Assembly (NCBI RefSeq): GCF_007655005.1
Contig: NZ_SZVW01000003.1
Location: 1 to 64,000, forward strand
Length of the DNA: 64,000 nt
Source: Streptomyces tibetensis
Lineage (GTDB): Bacteria > Actinomycetota > Actinomycetes > Streptomycetales > Streptomycetaceae
Reading direction: 5' to 3'
Under the pieces are notes generated by a model. The model was not told where the DNA came from, made no database searches, and was given only the letters and a program-made list of their open reading frames with translations. Positions 16,098-25,976 of this stretch are shown here, piece after piece (the stretch's first letter is position 1; the number at the start of each line of letters is the position of its first letter). Both the position numbers and the translations under genes were made by a program.

Positions 16098-17054
16098 ATG
16101 GACATGAGCGTGGTGGCGGTGGGGCGGGAGGACGACAGTCCGGTCGAGGAGCCCTTGCGGGTCGCGGTGCTCGCCGACCGGCTCGGGTACCGGGAGGTGT
16201 GGGCGGGCGAGGGGCCCACGTGGGACTCGTTCGTCCTGGCCGCGGCGATCGGCGCGGCCACCGAGCAGGTCGCGCTGACCGCCGGGCCCGTGCCGGTGTC
16301 GGTGCGGGACCCGCTCACGATCGTGCGGGGCGCCGCCTCGACCGCGGCCGTCACCGGCCGGCCCGTCGGGGTGGCCCTGGGCACTTCCAGCAAGCGCGTC
16401 GTCCAGGGTGTGCACGGCCGACCGCGCACCCGGCCCGCCGCCGCCCTCGCGGAGTCGGCGGCCGCCGTGCGGACGCTGATGCACAGCGTGCCCGGCGAGC
16501 CGATCGTGCCCGGCAGCGGCTTACTCCGCCGGCTCCCGCCGCCCGGAGGCACGGTCACCGTCGCCGCGTTCGGGGAGCGGACGGTGGCCGCGGCCGTCGC
16601 GCACGCCGACCGGATGCTGCTCGACCTCGTCTCGCCCGGGCAGGTCCGCATGCTGCGGGCCAGGATGCTCGCCGCCGCCGAGAAGGCGGGCCGTACACCG
16701 CCGCGGCTGGCCGCCTGGCTGCCCGCCGCCGTCGACCCGGAGCCGGAGTCGCTCACGCAGGTCCTGCGCAGCGTCGTGGGCTACCTCGCCGTGCCGGGCT
16801 ACAGCGACATGTTCGTCGACGCGGGGTTCGCCCCCGTCGTCGAGCTGGCCGCCAAGGGCGCCGACCCGGACACCCTGCTGTGGGCCCTGCCGCCCGAGGC
16901 CGCCGGCACCGTCGCCCTGGTCGGCGACCCGGACACCGTCCGCGCCCGCATCGCCGCCTACGCCGAGGCCGGACTCGACGAGATCGCCCTCGTCCCGGCC
17001 ACGGCCGGCGACCCCGCGGGGGAGCGCACGCTCACGGCCCTCAGGCCCGAGTGA
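16098..17054 (+). CDS. LLM class F420-dependent oxidoreductase
   Basis: 318 aa, luciferase-like TIM-barrel protein. Typical segments: VLADRLGYREVWAGEGP at the N-terminus, AAAIGAATEQVALTAGPVPV, and ALVGDPDTVRARIAAYAEAGLDEIALVP at the C-terminus. Many actinobacterial members use coenzyme F420 or FMN to reduce unsaturated substrates; the substrate here is unknown. ATG 16098 or, six bases on, ATG 16104. It is divergent from the PucR-type regulator. The last codons lie inside the first copy of a 37-nt tandem repeat that continues into the intergenic region. Confidence 0.85.
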   Translation: MDMSVVAVGREDDSPVEEPLRVAVLADRLGYREVWAGEGPTWDSFVLAAAIGAATEQVALTAGPVPVSVRDPLTIVRGAASTAAVTGRPVGVALGTSSKRVVQGVHGRPRTRPAAALAESAAAVRTLMHSVPGEPIVPGSGLLRRLPPPGGTVTVAAFGERTVAAAVAHADRMLLDLVSPGQVRMLRARMLAAAEKAGRTPPRLAAWLPAAVDPEPESLTQVLRSVVGYLAVPGYSDMFVDAGFAPVVELAAKGADPDTLLWALPPEAAGTVALVGDPDTVRARIAAYAEAGLDEIALVPATAGDPAGERTLTALRPE

Positions 17055-17212
17055 CACCCCGGTGCCACTCGGCCCTCAGACCGTGGTGGCACTCCGGCTG
17101 AACGCTGGGCCCTCAGATCGCGGTGACACGCCTGCTGCACACCCGGCCCTCAGGCCCCGGTGGCACTCCGGGTGCACGCTCGCGGCCCTTCGAGCAGCAG
17201 TGACGCCCCCCG
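17036..17212 (+). repeat. Degenerate ~37-nt tandem repeat
   Basis: GGCCCTCAG-type cores at 17036, 17071, 17108, 17145 and 17184 (spacing 35, 37, 37, 39), each followed by a variant of CGGTGGCACTCCG. The first copy forms the last codons of the LLM oxidoreductase gene. The array fills the gap to the convergent GH15 gene; no terminator-like hairpin was picked out. Confidence 0.75.
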
Positions 17213-17239
17213 AGGCACCCCCCGAGGCAGCCGCCCCGC

Positions 17240-19042
17240 TCAGCCGCCGTACGCGCCCGAAGCGGTCAGGCGCAGTGCCGTGTCGATCAGCGGCACGTGG
17301 CTGAACGCCTGCGGGAAGTTGCCCACCTGGCGCTGCAGGCGCGGGTCCCACTCCTCGGCCAGCAGACCGAGGTCGTTGCGCAGCGACAGCAGCTTCTCGA
17401 ACAGCTTGCGGGCCTCGTCCACGCGGCCGATCATCGCCAGATCGTCGGCCATCCAGAACGAGCAGGCCAGGAAGGCTCCTTCGTCGCCGGGCAGGCCGTC
17501 GACGTTCTCGTCGCCGCTGGTGGTCGGGTAGCGCAGGATGAAGCCGTCCGACGTGGACAGCTCACGCTGGATCGCCTCGATCGTGCCGATGACCCGCTTG
17601 TCGTCCGGCGGCAGGAAGCCCATCTGCGGGATCAGCAGCAGGGAGGCGTCCAGCTCCTTCGAGCCGTACGACTGCGTGAAGGTGTTGCGCTCCTTGTCGT
17701 AGCCCCGCTCGCACACGTCCCGGTGGATGTCGTCGCGCAGCTCCCGCCAGCGCTCCAGCGGGCCGTCCGCGTCGCCCGACTCGATCAGCTTGATCGTGCG
17801 GTCGACCGCGACCCAGGCCATCACCTTGGAGTGCACGAAGTGGCGGCGCGGGCCGCGCACCTCCCAGATGCCTTCGTCCGGGTTCTGCCAGTGGTCCTCC
17901 AGGTAGCGGATCAGCTTCAGCTGGAGCAGGGAGGCGTAGTCGTTGCGGGCGAGGCCCGTCATGTGGGCCAGGTGCAGGGCCTCGGTGACCTCGCCGTAGA
18001 CGTCCAGCTGGAGCTGGTGGGCCGCGCCGTTGCCGACCCGGACCGGGGTGGAGTTCTCGTAGCCCGGCAGCCAGTCCAGCTCCGCCTCACCGAGCTCGCG
18101 CTCACCGGCGATGCCGTACATGATCTGCAGGTTCTCCGGGTCGCCGGCCACCGCGCGCAGCAGCCACTCGCGCCATGCGCGGGCCTCCTCGCGGTATCCG
18201 GTGCGCAGCAGCGAGGACAGGGTGATCGCCGCGTCGCGCAGCCAGGTGTAGCGGTAGTCCCAGTTGCGGACGCCGCCGATGTCCTCCGGCAGGGAGGTGG
18301 TCGGCGCGGCGACGATGCCGCCGGTCGGGGCGTACGTCAGGGCCTTCAGCGTGATCAGGGAGCGGACCACGGCCTCCCGGTAGGGCCCGTGGTACGTGCA
18401 GTGGTCGACCCACTCGCGCCAGAAGTCCTCCGTCGCCTCCAGCGACTGCTCCGGCTCGGGCAGCGGCGGCGGCTCCTTGTGCGAGGGCTGCCAGGAGATC
18501 GTGAACGCGATCCGGTCACCCGGCGCGACCGTGAAGTCCGCGTACGTCGTCAGCGACTTGCCGTAGGTCTCCGCGGATGTGTCGAACCACACGGAGTCGG
18601 GACCCGCGACGGCCACCGTGCGCCCCTCGTGCTTGTGCACCCACGGCACCACCCGTCCGTAGGAGAACCGCATCCTGAGCGCCGAGCGCATCGGCACCCG
18701 GCCGGAGACGCCCTCCACGATCCGGATCAGCTGCGGGGCACCGTCACGCGGCGGCATGAAGTCGGTCACCCGGACCGTGCCCCGCTGGGTGTCCCACTCG
18801 GACTCCAGGATCAGCGAGTCGCCCCGGTAGCTGCGCCGCGCGGCGGTGGGGGGCTCCTGGTCGGAGGCGTAGGCGGGCCCGAGCCGCCAGAAGCCGTGCT
18901 CCTCGTTGCCCAGCAGGCCGGCGAAGATGGCGTGCGAGTCGAAGCGGGGCAGGCACAGCCAGTCGACTGTGCCGTCCCGGCAGACCAGGGCAGCGGTCTG
19001 CATGTCTCCGATGAGTGCGTAGTCTTCGATGCGCCCGGCCAC
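17240..19042 (-). CDS. Glycoside hydrolase family 15 protein (trehalase/glucoamylase-like)
   Basis: 600 aa. It begins AGRIEDYALIGDMQTAALVCRDG, the standard start of actinobacterial GH15 proteins, and carries the (alpha/alpha)6-barrel signatures LPEDIGGVRNWDYRYTWLRDA (~250), GIWEVRGPRRHFVHSKVMAWVAVDR and VGNFPQAFSHVPLI. Related mycobacterial and Streptomyces enzymes hydrolyse trehalose. GTG 19042 is preceded (minus strand) by TGGAG at proper spacing; a TTG at 19126 would add 28 residues. No signal peptide, so it is cytoplasmic. It is divergent from pyrG across 528 nt. Confidence 0.9.
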   Translation of the reverse strand: MAGRIEDYALIGDMQTAALVCRDGTVDWLCLPRFDSHAIFAGLLGNEEHGFWRLGPAYASDQEPPTAARRSYRGDSLILESEWDTQRGTVRVTDFMPPRDGAPQLIRIVEGVSGRVPMRSALRMRFSYGRVVPWVHKHEGRTVAVAGPDSVWFDTSAETYGKSLTTYADFTVAPGDRIAFTISWQPSHKEPPPLPEPEQSLEATEDFWREWVDHCTYHGPYREAVVRSLITLKALTYAPTGGIVAAPTTSLPEDIGGVRNWDYRYTWLRDAAITLSSLLRTGYREEARAWREWLLRAVAGDPENLQIMYGIAGERELGEAELDWLPGYENSTPVRVGNGAAHQLQLDVYGEVTEALHLAHMTGLARNDYASLLQLKLIRYLEDHWQNPDEGIWEVRGPRRHFVHSKVMAWVAVDRTIKLIESGDADGPLERWRELRDDIHRDVCERGYDKERNTFTQSYGSKELDASLLLIPQMGFLPPDDKRVIGTIEAIQRELSTSDGFILRYPTTSGDENVDGLPGDEGAFLACSFWMADDLAMIGRVDEARKLFEKLLSLRNDLGLLAEEWDPRLQRQVGNFPQAFSHVPLIDTALRLTASGAYGG

Positions 19043-19570
19043 GTGCAACTCCAGTCGAACGGCCACGTCACCCCACGAGGGGGCTGTCGCTAGTGCGGTC
19101 AAGGGGAATTTCTGCAGGTCTTGCAATGCGTCATTGAGCGATGAAGCAAAACAGGTCGCTCAGCCGTGATGCAAAGCGCCAATTGTTGCTCAACGAACTG
19201 ACGAGCTCACGTTGTTCCGGTGGTTACGGGCGGGGGGTGGTGCCGTGGGGCCGGACGGGCTCGGCAGCGAGTGTCCGAGCAGGATACGACGCACGCAGAT
19301 GATCCGGGTGCCCGTCCAGGCAAGGTGGGTACGCCGAACGAGTGAGCAACGGGTGAGGGACCCGTGACGGTGGTCGCCTCCGTGTCGGGATGTGTGCGGA
19401 GCGTGGCCGGAAGCCATCGCCTCGCGGCGCTGATACGCTGGTAGCCCGTGGACCGGTGGGCCCCTGCCCGGCAGGAAACCCCCGAACCGCAGCGACGGCA
19501 CCCCGGAGATCTCCGGCGGGCAGCCGCACTCGCACCCCCAGACCGCGACCACGGGAGCCCCGTCTTGGCC
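19043..19570. promoter_or_regulatory. 528-nt intergenic region between GH15 and pyrG
   Basis: No convincing gene. Near the GH15 start is an AT-richer patch with an 8-bp imperfect inverted repeat, TTGAGCGA (19134-19141) and TCGCTCAG (19156-19163), a possible operator. A TACGCT hexamer at 19434-19439 could be a -10 element for pyrG. No attenuator of the reiterative G-run type was recognised. All assignments here are tentative. Confidence 0.35.
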
Positions 19571-21229
<1,659 letters not shown>

Positions 21230-21248
21230 CACACCAGTTGTACGGTGG

Positions 21249-21289
21249 CCGGGGTGCATCCCTTCAAAGGGTGTGCACCCCGGTTTCGT
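21249..21289 (+). terminator. pyrG terminator
   Basis: Perfect 10-bp stem CCGGGGTGCA (21249-21258) with TGCACCCCGG (21274-21283), inner TCCC/AGGG pairing, followed by TTTCGTTT. It ends about 35 nt before the Nudix gene and may attenuate read-through. Confidence 0.85.
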
Positions 21290-21323
21290 TTCAGCAGGTC
21301 GTGTGGCACGTGGAAGGACAGGC

Positions 21324-21950
21324 ATGACGATCAAGGACACCCCGCAGGAGTGGGAGATCCGGGCGACGGCGACCCCCTTCACGGGCAACAAGACCTCCGT
21401 CCGCACCGACGACGTGGTCATGCCCGACGGCACCGTGGTCGGCCGTGACTACCAGGTCCACCCCGGCTCCGTGGCCGTCCTCGCCCTCGACGAGGCCGAC
21501 CGTGTGCTGGTGCTGCGCCAGTACCGGCACCCCGTGCGCCACAAGCTGTGGGAGATCCCGGCCGGCCTGCTCGACGTGCCCGGCGAGAACCCGCTGCACG
21601 CCGCGCAGCGCGAGCTGTACGAGGAGGCCCACGTCAAGGCCGAGGACTGGCGGGTGCTGACCGACGTCTACACCACGCCCGGCGGCTGCGACGAGGCCGT
21701 CCGGATCTTCCTCGCGCGGGACCTGTCCGAGGCCGAGGGGGAGCGCTTCGCGGTTGCGGAGGAAGAGGCCGACATGGAACTCGACCGGGTGCCGGTCGAG
21801 GACCTCGTGCGGGGTGTGCTGGCCGGTGAGCTCCACAACAACTGCCTCGCCGTGGGCGTGCTGTCTCTGGTCGCCGCGCGGACCGGTGATGGGCTGGACG
21901 CCCTGCGTCCGGCCCAGGCGCCGTGGCCGGCCCGCCCGTTCGAGGCGTAG
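21324..21950 (+). CDS. Nudix hydrolase (ADP-ribose pyrophosphatase-like)
   Basis: 208 aa. Complete Nudix box from GLLDVPGENPLHAAQ into RELYEEAHV, with an upstream VLRQYRHPV and IPAGLLD typical of the ADP-ribose pyrophosphatase (NudF) branch. Expected to hydrolyse ADP-ribose or a related nucleoside diphosphate derivative. ATG 21324 is preceded by GGAAGGA (21312-21318). The pyrG-Nudix pair is common in actinobacteria. Confidence 0.9.
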   Translation: MTIKDTPQEWEIRATATPFTGNKTSVRTDDVVMPDGTVVGRDYQVHPGSVAVLALDEADRVLVLRQYRHPVRHKLWEIPAGLLDVPGENPLHAAQRELYEEAHVKAEDWRVLTDVYTTPGGCDEAVRIFLARDLSEAEGERFAVAEEEADMELDRVPVEDLVRGVLAGELHNNCLAVGVLSLVAARTGDGLDALRPAQAPWPARPFEA

Positions 21951-22002
21951 CGCTCCGCTGGGGGTGCCGGGACGGGTGGGGTGCCGCAGAGGTCGTCGGG
22001 TC

Positions 22003-22118
22003 GGGTGCGGCCGTCGTCGTGGCTGGACGCGCCGTTCTCCGCGCCCCTGTCGGACGGGGTCGTCGGTCGGGTGCGGCCGTCGTCGTGGCTGTTCGCCCCG
22101 TTCCCCTCGCCTCCTTTC
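22003..22118 (+). repeat. Two diverged copies of the Streptomyces interspersed repeat
   Basis: Copies at about 22003-22048 and 22069-22118 both read GGGTGCGGCCGTCGTCGTGG then CTG and a CGC/CCGTTC..CGC block, relatives of the element at 11049-11108. They lie in the 340-nt gap between the Nudix gene and the STAND-like gene. The rest of the gap holds only possible promoter hexamers such as TAGGCT (22221-22226). Confidence 0.65.
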
Positions 22119-22290
22119 AGGGGCGATCGTGACGTCCTCAGTCCTACGATCTGCTGATCCGATCGGGGGAAGTGGCCGTCCCCCCGCCGTGCTCCACCCG
22201 GACCGTTGCAGAGCGTGAACTAGGCTCTGGGGCACGCCCGAACCGGAGTCCCGGCGGGCTTGCGTGTGCGGTGGGACGGGAGTGTGGCCC

Positions 22291-24330
22291 GTGACGGATC
22301 AGGTCGTGGAGACAGGCGACGTGCGGCCGGCCGGGTCCGCTGCCGGGGCGAGCGAGTTCCTCGGCCGCACACGGGAGTTGAAGGAACTGCGCGCCGACAT
22401 CGAGCGCGCCGGACTGGACACCCTGGCCGGACGCAAGGCACCCCGCGCACGCGTGCTGCTCATCGCCGGCCGGCCCGGCTCGGGCCGCACCGCACTCGCC
22501 GAGGAACTCGTCCGGCAGGTCGCTGACCGTTACCCCGACGGAGTCCTGCGCGCCCGCCTCACCGACCCCGACGGCACCCCCGTACCCGTCGGACGAGTTG
22601 CCCGGGACCTCCTCACCGCCCTGGACGAGCAGGCTCCCGCCGGGGCCTGCGAGGACGACCTCACCGACGCCCTGCGCACCGCCCTGGCCGACCGCCGCAC
22701 CCTGCTGCTGCTGGACGACGCGGCCGACGCCGAGCAGGTCGACGCCCTGCTGCCCGACACCCCCGACTGCCTCGTCGTCGCGGTCTCCGAGGGCCCGCTG
22801 ACCGGCATCTCCGACGTCCGCCCCTGCACCCTGGGCGGCCTCGACGCCAAGTCCGGAGTGGAACTGCTGACCCGGCACACCGGCTCGGTCCGCATCACCG
22901 TCGATCCCCGGGCCGCCGAGGGCCTCGCCGAGGAGTGCCAGGGGCAGCCCGCCGCACTGATGCTGGCGGGCGGCTGGCTCGCGGCCCGACCCAAGGCCGC
23001 CGTCTCCGACCTGGCCAAGCAGCTGCGCGCCGACGACTCCGAGGGCACCGCCCTGACCCGGGTCCTCCGGTTCGCCCATGCCGCCCTGACCACGACCGCC
23101 GCCCGGATGCTGCGGCTGCTCGCCCTCGCCCCGGCCGGCCTCGTCGACCCGCAGACCGCCTCCGCGCTCGTCGGCTGCTCGGTCGACAGCGCCCGCAGCA
23201 CCCTCGAGGACTTCGTCGCCCTGGGCTTCCTGCACGCGGTGGACTCCCCGCTGCCGCAGTACGAGGTGCCCGGCTGTCTGCACCCGCAGCTGCGGATCCT
23301 CGCCGAGCACCACGAACGCCCGGCCGATCTCCAGCTGGCCCGCGCCCGCATGCTGGAGCGCACCGTCCGGCTGCTCCAGGCCTGCCGGGCGATCACCGAG
23401 ACCGACAGCCCGCAGGCCCGCCAGAAACTCCTCGACATGCCACGCGCGCTGCGCTTCCCCACTCCGCGGGCGGCCGCCGACTGGCTCCGACTGACCCGGC
23501 CCGCCCTGCTGGCCTCGGCCCGGCTCGCGGTCGCCGACGGGGAGCTGGACACCCTGGCCCGACGGCTGATGTCCCAACTGGTCCGGGCGATGGCGGCGCA
23601 CATCGGCACCCGGGCCGCCGCCCCCGACCTCTACGAGATCCACGACATGGTCCTCGATGTCGCCGAGCGCCGGAACCTGTCCCGCGAGCGGGCCGCCGCC
23701 TTGCTGAACCTCGGCGACCTGGACGCCCGCACCGGCCGCACGACCGACGCCCTGACGCGCTACCGGGCCGCGCTGGACGCCGGGCGTGAGGTGAACGACC
23801 CGTACGCGACCGGCCGCGCGATGGAATCCGTAGGCGGCGCGCACCAGGAGCTCGGCGACTTCGACCGGGCCGCCGACTGGTTCGGCCGTGCCCTGGTCGA
23901 ACGGCTCGCCCGGGGTGAGCGCGCCGAGGCCGCCCGGCTCTACGGGCGCATCGCCGCCGCCCACACGCTCGCCGGCCGCTACGGCGAGGCCCTGCGGAAC
24001 TGGCGCGCGGCGATCGCCGGTCACCGCAAGAACGGCGACGTGGCCGCCCAGGCGCGGGCCCTGAGCGAGCTGGCACGGGTCCAGGAGTACGCGGGCCGCC
24101 CCGAGGAGTCGCTGCGCACCTGCCGGGAGGCCGTCGAGTGGGCGCGCCGCGCCGAGGACCCGCGGCTGCAGGCGGCCCTGCACCTGCGGGTCGCCGACGC
24201 CCTCGAACGCCTGGGCGATCCCGCGTCGGCGGGGCTGCACCGGGGCGCCGCCGAGGGGCTTCTCGGCGACTCAAACCTTCAAAATGACCCTGACGCCTGC
24301 GAAATCCGTACCGCATCAGCTGAAGATTGA
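22291..24330 (+). CDS. STAND-like ATPase with C-terminal tetratricopeptide repeats
   Basis: 679 aa. The N-terminus GASEFLGRTRELKELRADIE is followed by a P-loop IAGRPGSGRTALAEEL (~58) and Walker B LLLLDDAAD (~138), then winged-helix-like sequence (FAHAALTTTAARMLRLLAL, then LEDFVALGFLHAV) and TPR-like helical pairs (residues ~460-660, e.g. ALLNLGDLDARTGRTTDAL). This is the NB-ARC/STAND architecture of AfsR-type regulators but with no DNA-binding, TIR or protease domain at the N-terminus. The P-loop lysine is replaced by Arg (GRT). Role unknown; signalling scaffold is inference. GTG 22291 has GGGAG at 22278-22282. Confidence 0.8.
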   Translation: MTDQVVETGDVRPAGSAAGASEFLGRTRELKELRADIERAGLDTLAGRKAPRARVLLIAGRPGSGRTALAEELVRQVADRYPDGVLRARLTDPDGTPVPVGRVARDLLTALDEQAPAGACEDDLTDALRTALADRRTLLLLDDAADAEQVDALLPDTPDCLVVAVSEGPLTGISDVRPCTLGGLDAKSGVELLTRHTGSVRITVDPRAAEGLAEECQGQPAALMLAGGWLAARPKAAVSDLAKQLRADDSEGTALTRVLRFAHAALTTTAARMLRLLALAPAGLVDPQTASALVGCSVDSARSTLEDFVALGFLHAVDSPLPQYEVPGCLHPQLRILAEHHERPADLQLARARMLERTVRLLQACRAITETDSPQARQKLLDMPRALRFPTPRAAADWLRLTRPALLASARLAVADGELDTLARRLMSQLVRAMAAHIGTRAAAPDLYEIHDMVLDVAERRNLSRERAAALLNLGDLDARTGRTTDALTRYRAALDAGREVNDPYATGRAMESVGGAHQELGDFDRAADWFGRALVERLARGERAEAARLYGRIAAAHTLAGRYGEALRNWRAAIAGHRKNGDVAAQARALSELARVQEYAGRPEESLRTCREAVEWARRAEDPRLQAALHLRVADALERLGDPASAGLHRGAAEGLLGDSNLQNDPDACEIRTASAED

Positions 24331-24343
24331 TGCAATGAAAGGC

Positions 24344-24371
24344 TAGACAGCGAGAACACCTTCATTAGACT
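24344..24371 (+). promoter_or_regulatory. Predicted ald promoter
   Basis: -35 TAGACA (24344-24349), 16-nt spacer, -10 TAGACT (24366-24371), about 105 nt upstream of ald in an AT-richer stretch after the upstream stop. Fits a housekeeping (HrdB-type) promoter but is not experimentally supported here. Confidence 0.5.
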
Positions 24372-24477
24372 GGCTCTGCCGCACGTTCTCCTGCGGTCTC
24401 TCCCGGTGTGCCCGTGCGTGCCCGGGTATGTCTAAGTAAGACCCCCCATACCCTCTGAGCCAAGGACCGTGATCGAC

Positions 24478-25593
24478 GTGAAGGTCGGCATCCCCCGCGA
24501 GGTCAAGAACAACGAGTTCCGGGTGGCCATCACCCCCGCCGGCGTGCACGAGCTGGTGCGCCACGGCCACCAGGTCGTCATCGAGCGCGACGCCGGCGTC
24601 GGCTCCTCGATCACGAACGAGGAGTACGTCGCCGCGGGTGCGCAGATCCTGGGCACCGCGGACGAGGTGTGGGCCGCCGCCGACCTGCTGCTGAAGGTCA
24701 AGGAGCCCATCGCCGAGGAGTACCACCGCCTCCGCAAGGACCAGACGCTCTTCACCTACCTGCACCTGGCCGCCTCCAAGGAGTGCACGGACGCCCTGCT
24801 GGAGTCCGGCACCACGGCCATCGCCTACGAGACCGTCGAGCTGCCGAGCCGCGCGCTCCCGCTGCTCGCCCCCATGTCCGAGGTCGCGGGCCGGCTGGCC
24901 CCGCAGGTCGGCGCCTACCACCTGATGCGTGCCAACGGCGGCCGCGGTGTGCTGCCCGGCGGCGTCCCCGGCGTGCTGGCCGGCCGAGCCGTCGTGATCG
25001 GCGGCGGCGTCTCCGGCTGGAACGCCGCGCAGATCGCCATCGGCATGGGCTTCCACGTGACCCTGCTCGACAAGGACATCAACAAGCTCCGCGAGGCCGA
25101 CAAGGTCTTCGGCACGAAGATCCAGACCGTCGTCTCGAACGCCTTCGAGCTGGAGAAGGCCTGCCTGGAGGCCGACCTCGTCATCGGCGCGGTGCTGATC
25201 CCCGGCGCCAAGGCCCCGAAGCTGGTCACCAACGAGCTCGTCTCGCGCATGAAGCCCGGAAGTGTCCTTGTCGACATCGCGATCGACCAGGGCGGCTGCT
25301 TCGAGGACTCCCGCCCGACCACCCACGCCGAGCCGGCCTTCCGGGTCCACAACTCGGTCTTCTACTGCGTCGCCAACATGCCCGGAGCGGTGCCGAACAC
25401 CTCCACCTACGCGCTGACCAACGCCACGCTGCCGTACATCGTCGAGCTGGCCAACCATGGCTGGGCGGACGCGCTGCGCCGCGACCCGGCGCTGGCCAAG
25501 GGTCTCAACACCCATGACGGCAAGGTCGTTTACCGCGAGGTCGCCGAGGCGCACGGCGTGGAGCACGTGGAGCTGGCCTCGCTGCTCGGCTGA
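24478..25593 (+). CDS. ald: Alanine dehydrogenase
   Basis: 371 aa from GTG 24478 (KVGIPREVKNNEFRVAITP follows the initiator). Reversible NAD-dependent L-alanine deamination. Catalytic lysine region LLKVKEPIAEEY, catalytic histidine in TYLHLAASKECTDALL, NAD-binding VVIGGGVSGWNAAQIA, and VDIAIDQGGCFEDSRPTTH are all present. GTG 24469 would add three residues, but its AAGGA lies only 2 nt away; 24478 gives better spacing and the usual family length. Monocistronic, with its own predicted promoter and terminator. Confidence 0.95.
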   Translation: MKVGIPREVKNNEFRVAITPAGVHELVRHGHQVVIERDAGVGSSITNEEYVAAGAQILGTADEVWAAADLLLKVKEPIAEEYHRLRKDQTLFTYLHLAASKECTDALLESGTTAIAYETVELPSRALPLLAPMSEVAGRLAPQVGAYHLMRANGGRGVLPGGVPGVLAGRAVVIGGGVSGWNAAQIAIGMGFHVTLLDKDINKLREADKVFGTKIQTVVSNAFELEKACLEADLVIGAVLIPGAKAPKLVTNELVSRMKPGSVLVDIAIDQGGCFEDSRPTTHAEPAFRVHNSVFYCVANMPGAVPNTSTYALTNATLPYIVELANHGWADALRRDPALAKGLNTHDGKVVYREVAEAHGVEHVELASLLG

Positions 25594-25685
25594 GCCGCCG
25601 ACCGACACCCGTCGGCCGCTAAGTCGGCTAACCAACCAACCGGCAAAGGCGATACGTCAACACGCGTCGTCAACGCCACGCACCA

Positions 25686-25714
25686 GGCCGGACCTTGCCC
25701 GACAAGGTCCGGCC
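25686..25714 (+). terminator. ald terminator hairpin
   Basis: Perfect 11-bp stem GGCCGGACCTT (25686-25696) with AAGGTCCGGCC (25704-25714), loop of 7 nt. No clear T run follows, as is common for Streptomyces terminators. Confidence 0.7.
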
Positions 25715-25874
25715 GGATGTGTGTATGGTCACTTCGCGATTCTCGCGCAACTCGCCTCGAACGTAACCCTTCAACCGATTCGCACACCGGTGAAACCTGC
25801 CGTGCGACGGCCGTACGCCCTTGACAGCGGGATGTTTCATTGCCGACACATCGGGCCGGGTCCGGCGGATTGTG

Positions 25875-25904
25875 TTGCTGCGGACGCCCGACACGCCATA
25901 GAGT
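25875..25904 (+). promoter_or_regulatory. Possible promoter of the parA-scpAB operon
   Basis: -35 TTGCTG (25875-25880), 18-nt spacer, -10 TAGAGT (25899-25904), about 75 nt upstream of the GTG at 25977. A TTGACA at 25821-25826 lacks a matching -10. The motif CCGACA/TGTCGG occurs several times between 25840 and 25920. No parS sequence was seen. Confidence 0.4.
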
Positions 25905-25976
25905 CGCCAGCTGTCGGCATGGTGCCACGCTGACCTGTCTAGAAGTTTCCTGGTCACCAAGGAGGTAAGACGACTT

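Noticed and set aside
17055..17239. Short minus-strand coding frame with CHRGLRA-type repeats
   Set aside because: It is the translation of the 37-nt tandem repeat; no RBS or start context.
25594..25976. parS centromere site near the ParA gene
   Set aside because: No GTTTCACGTGAAAC-like sequence is present; only short CCGACA repeats.
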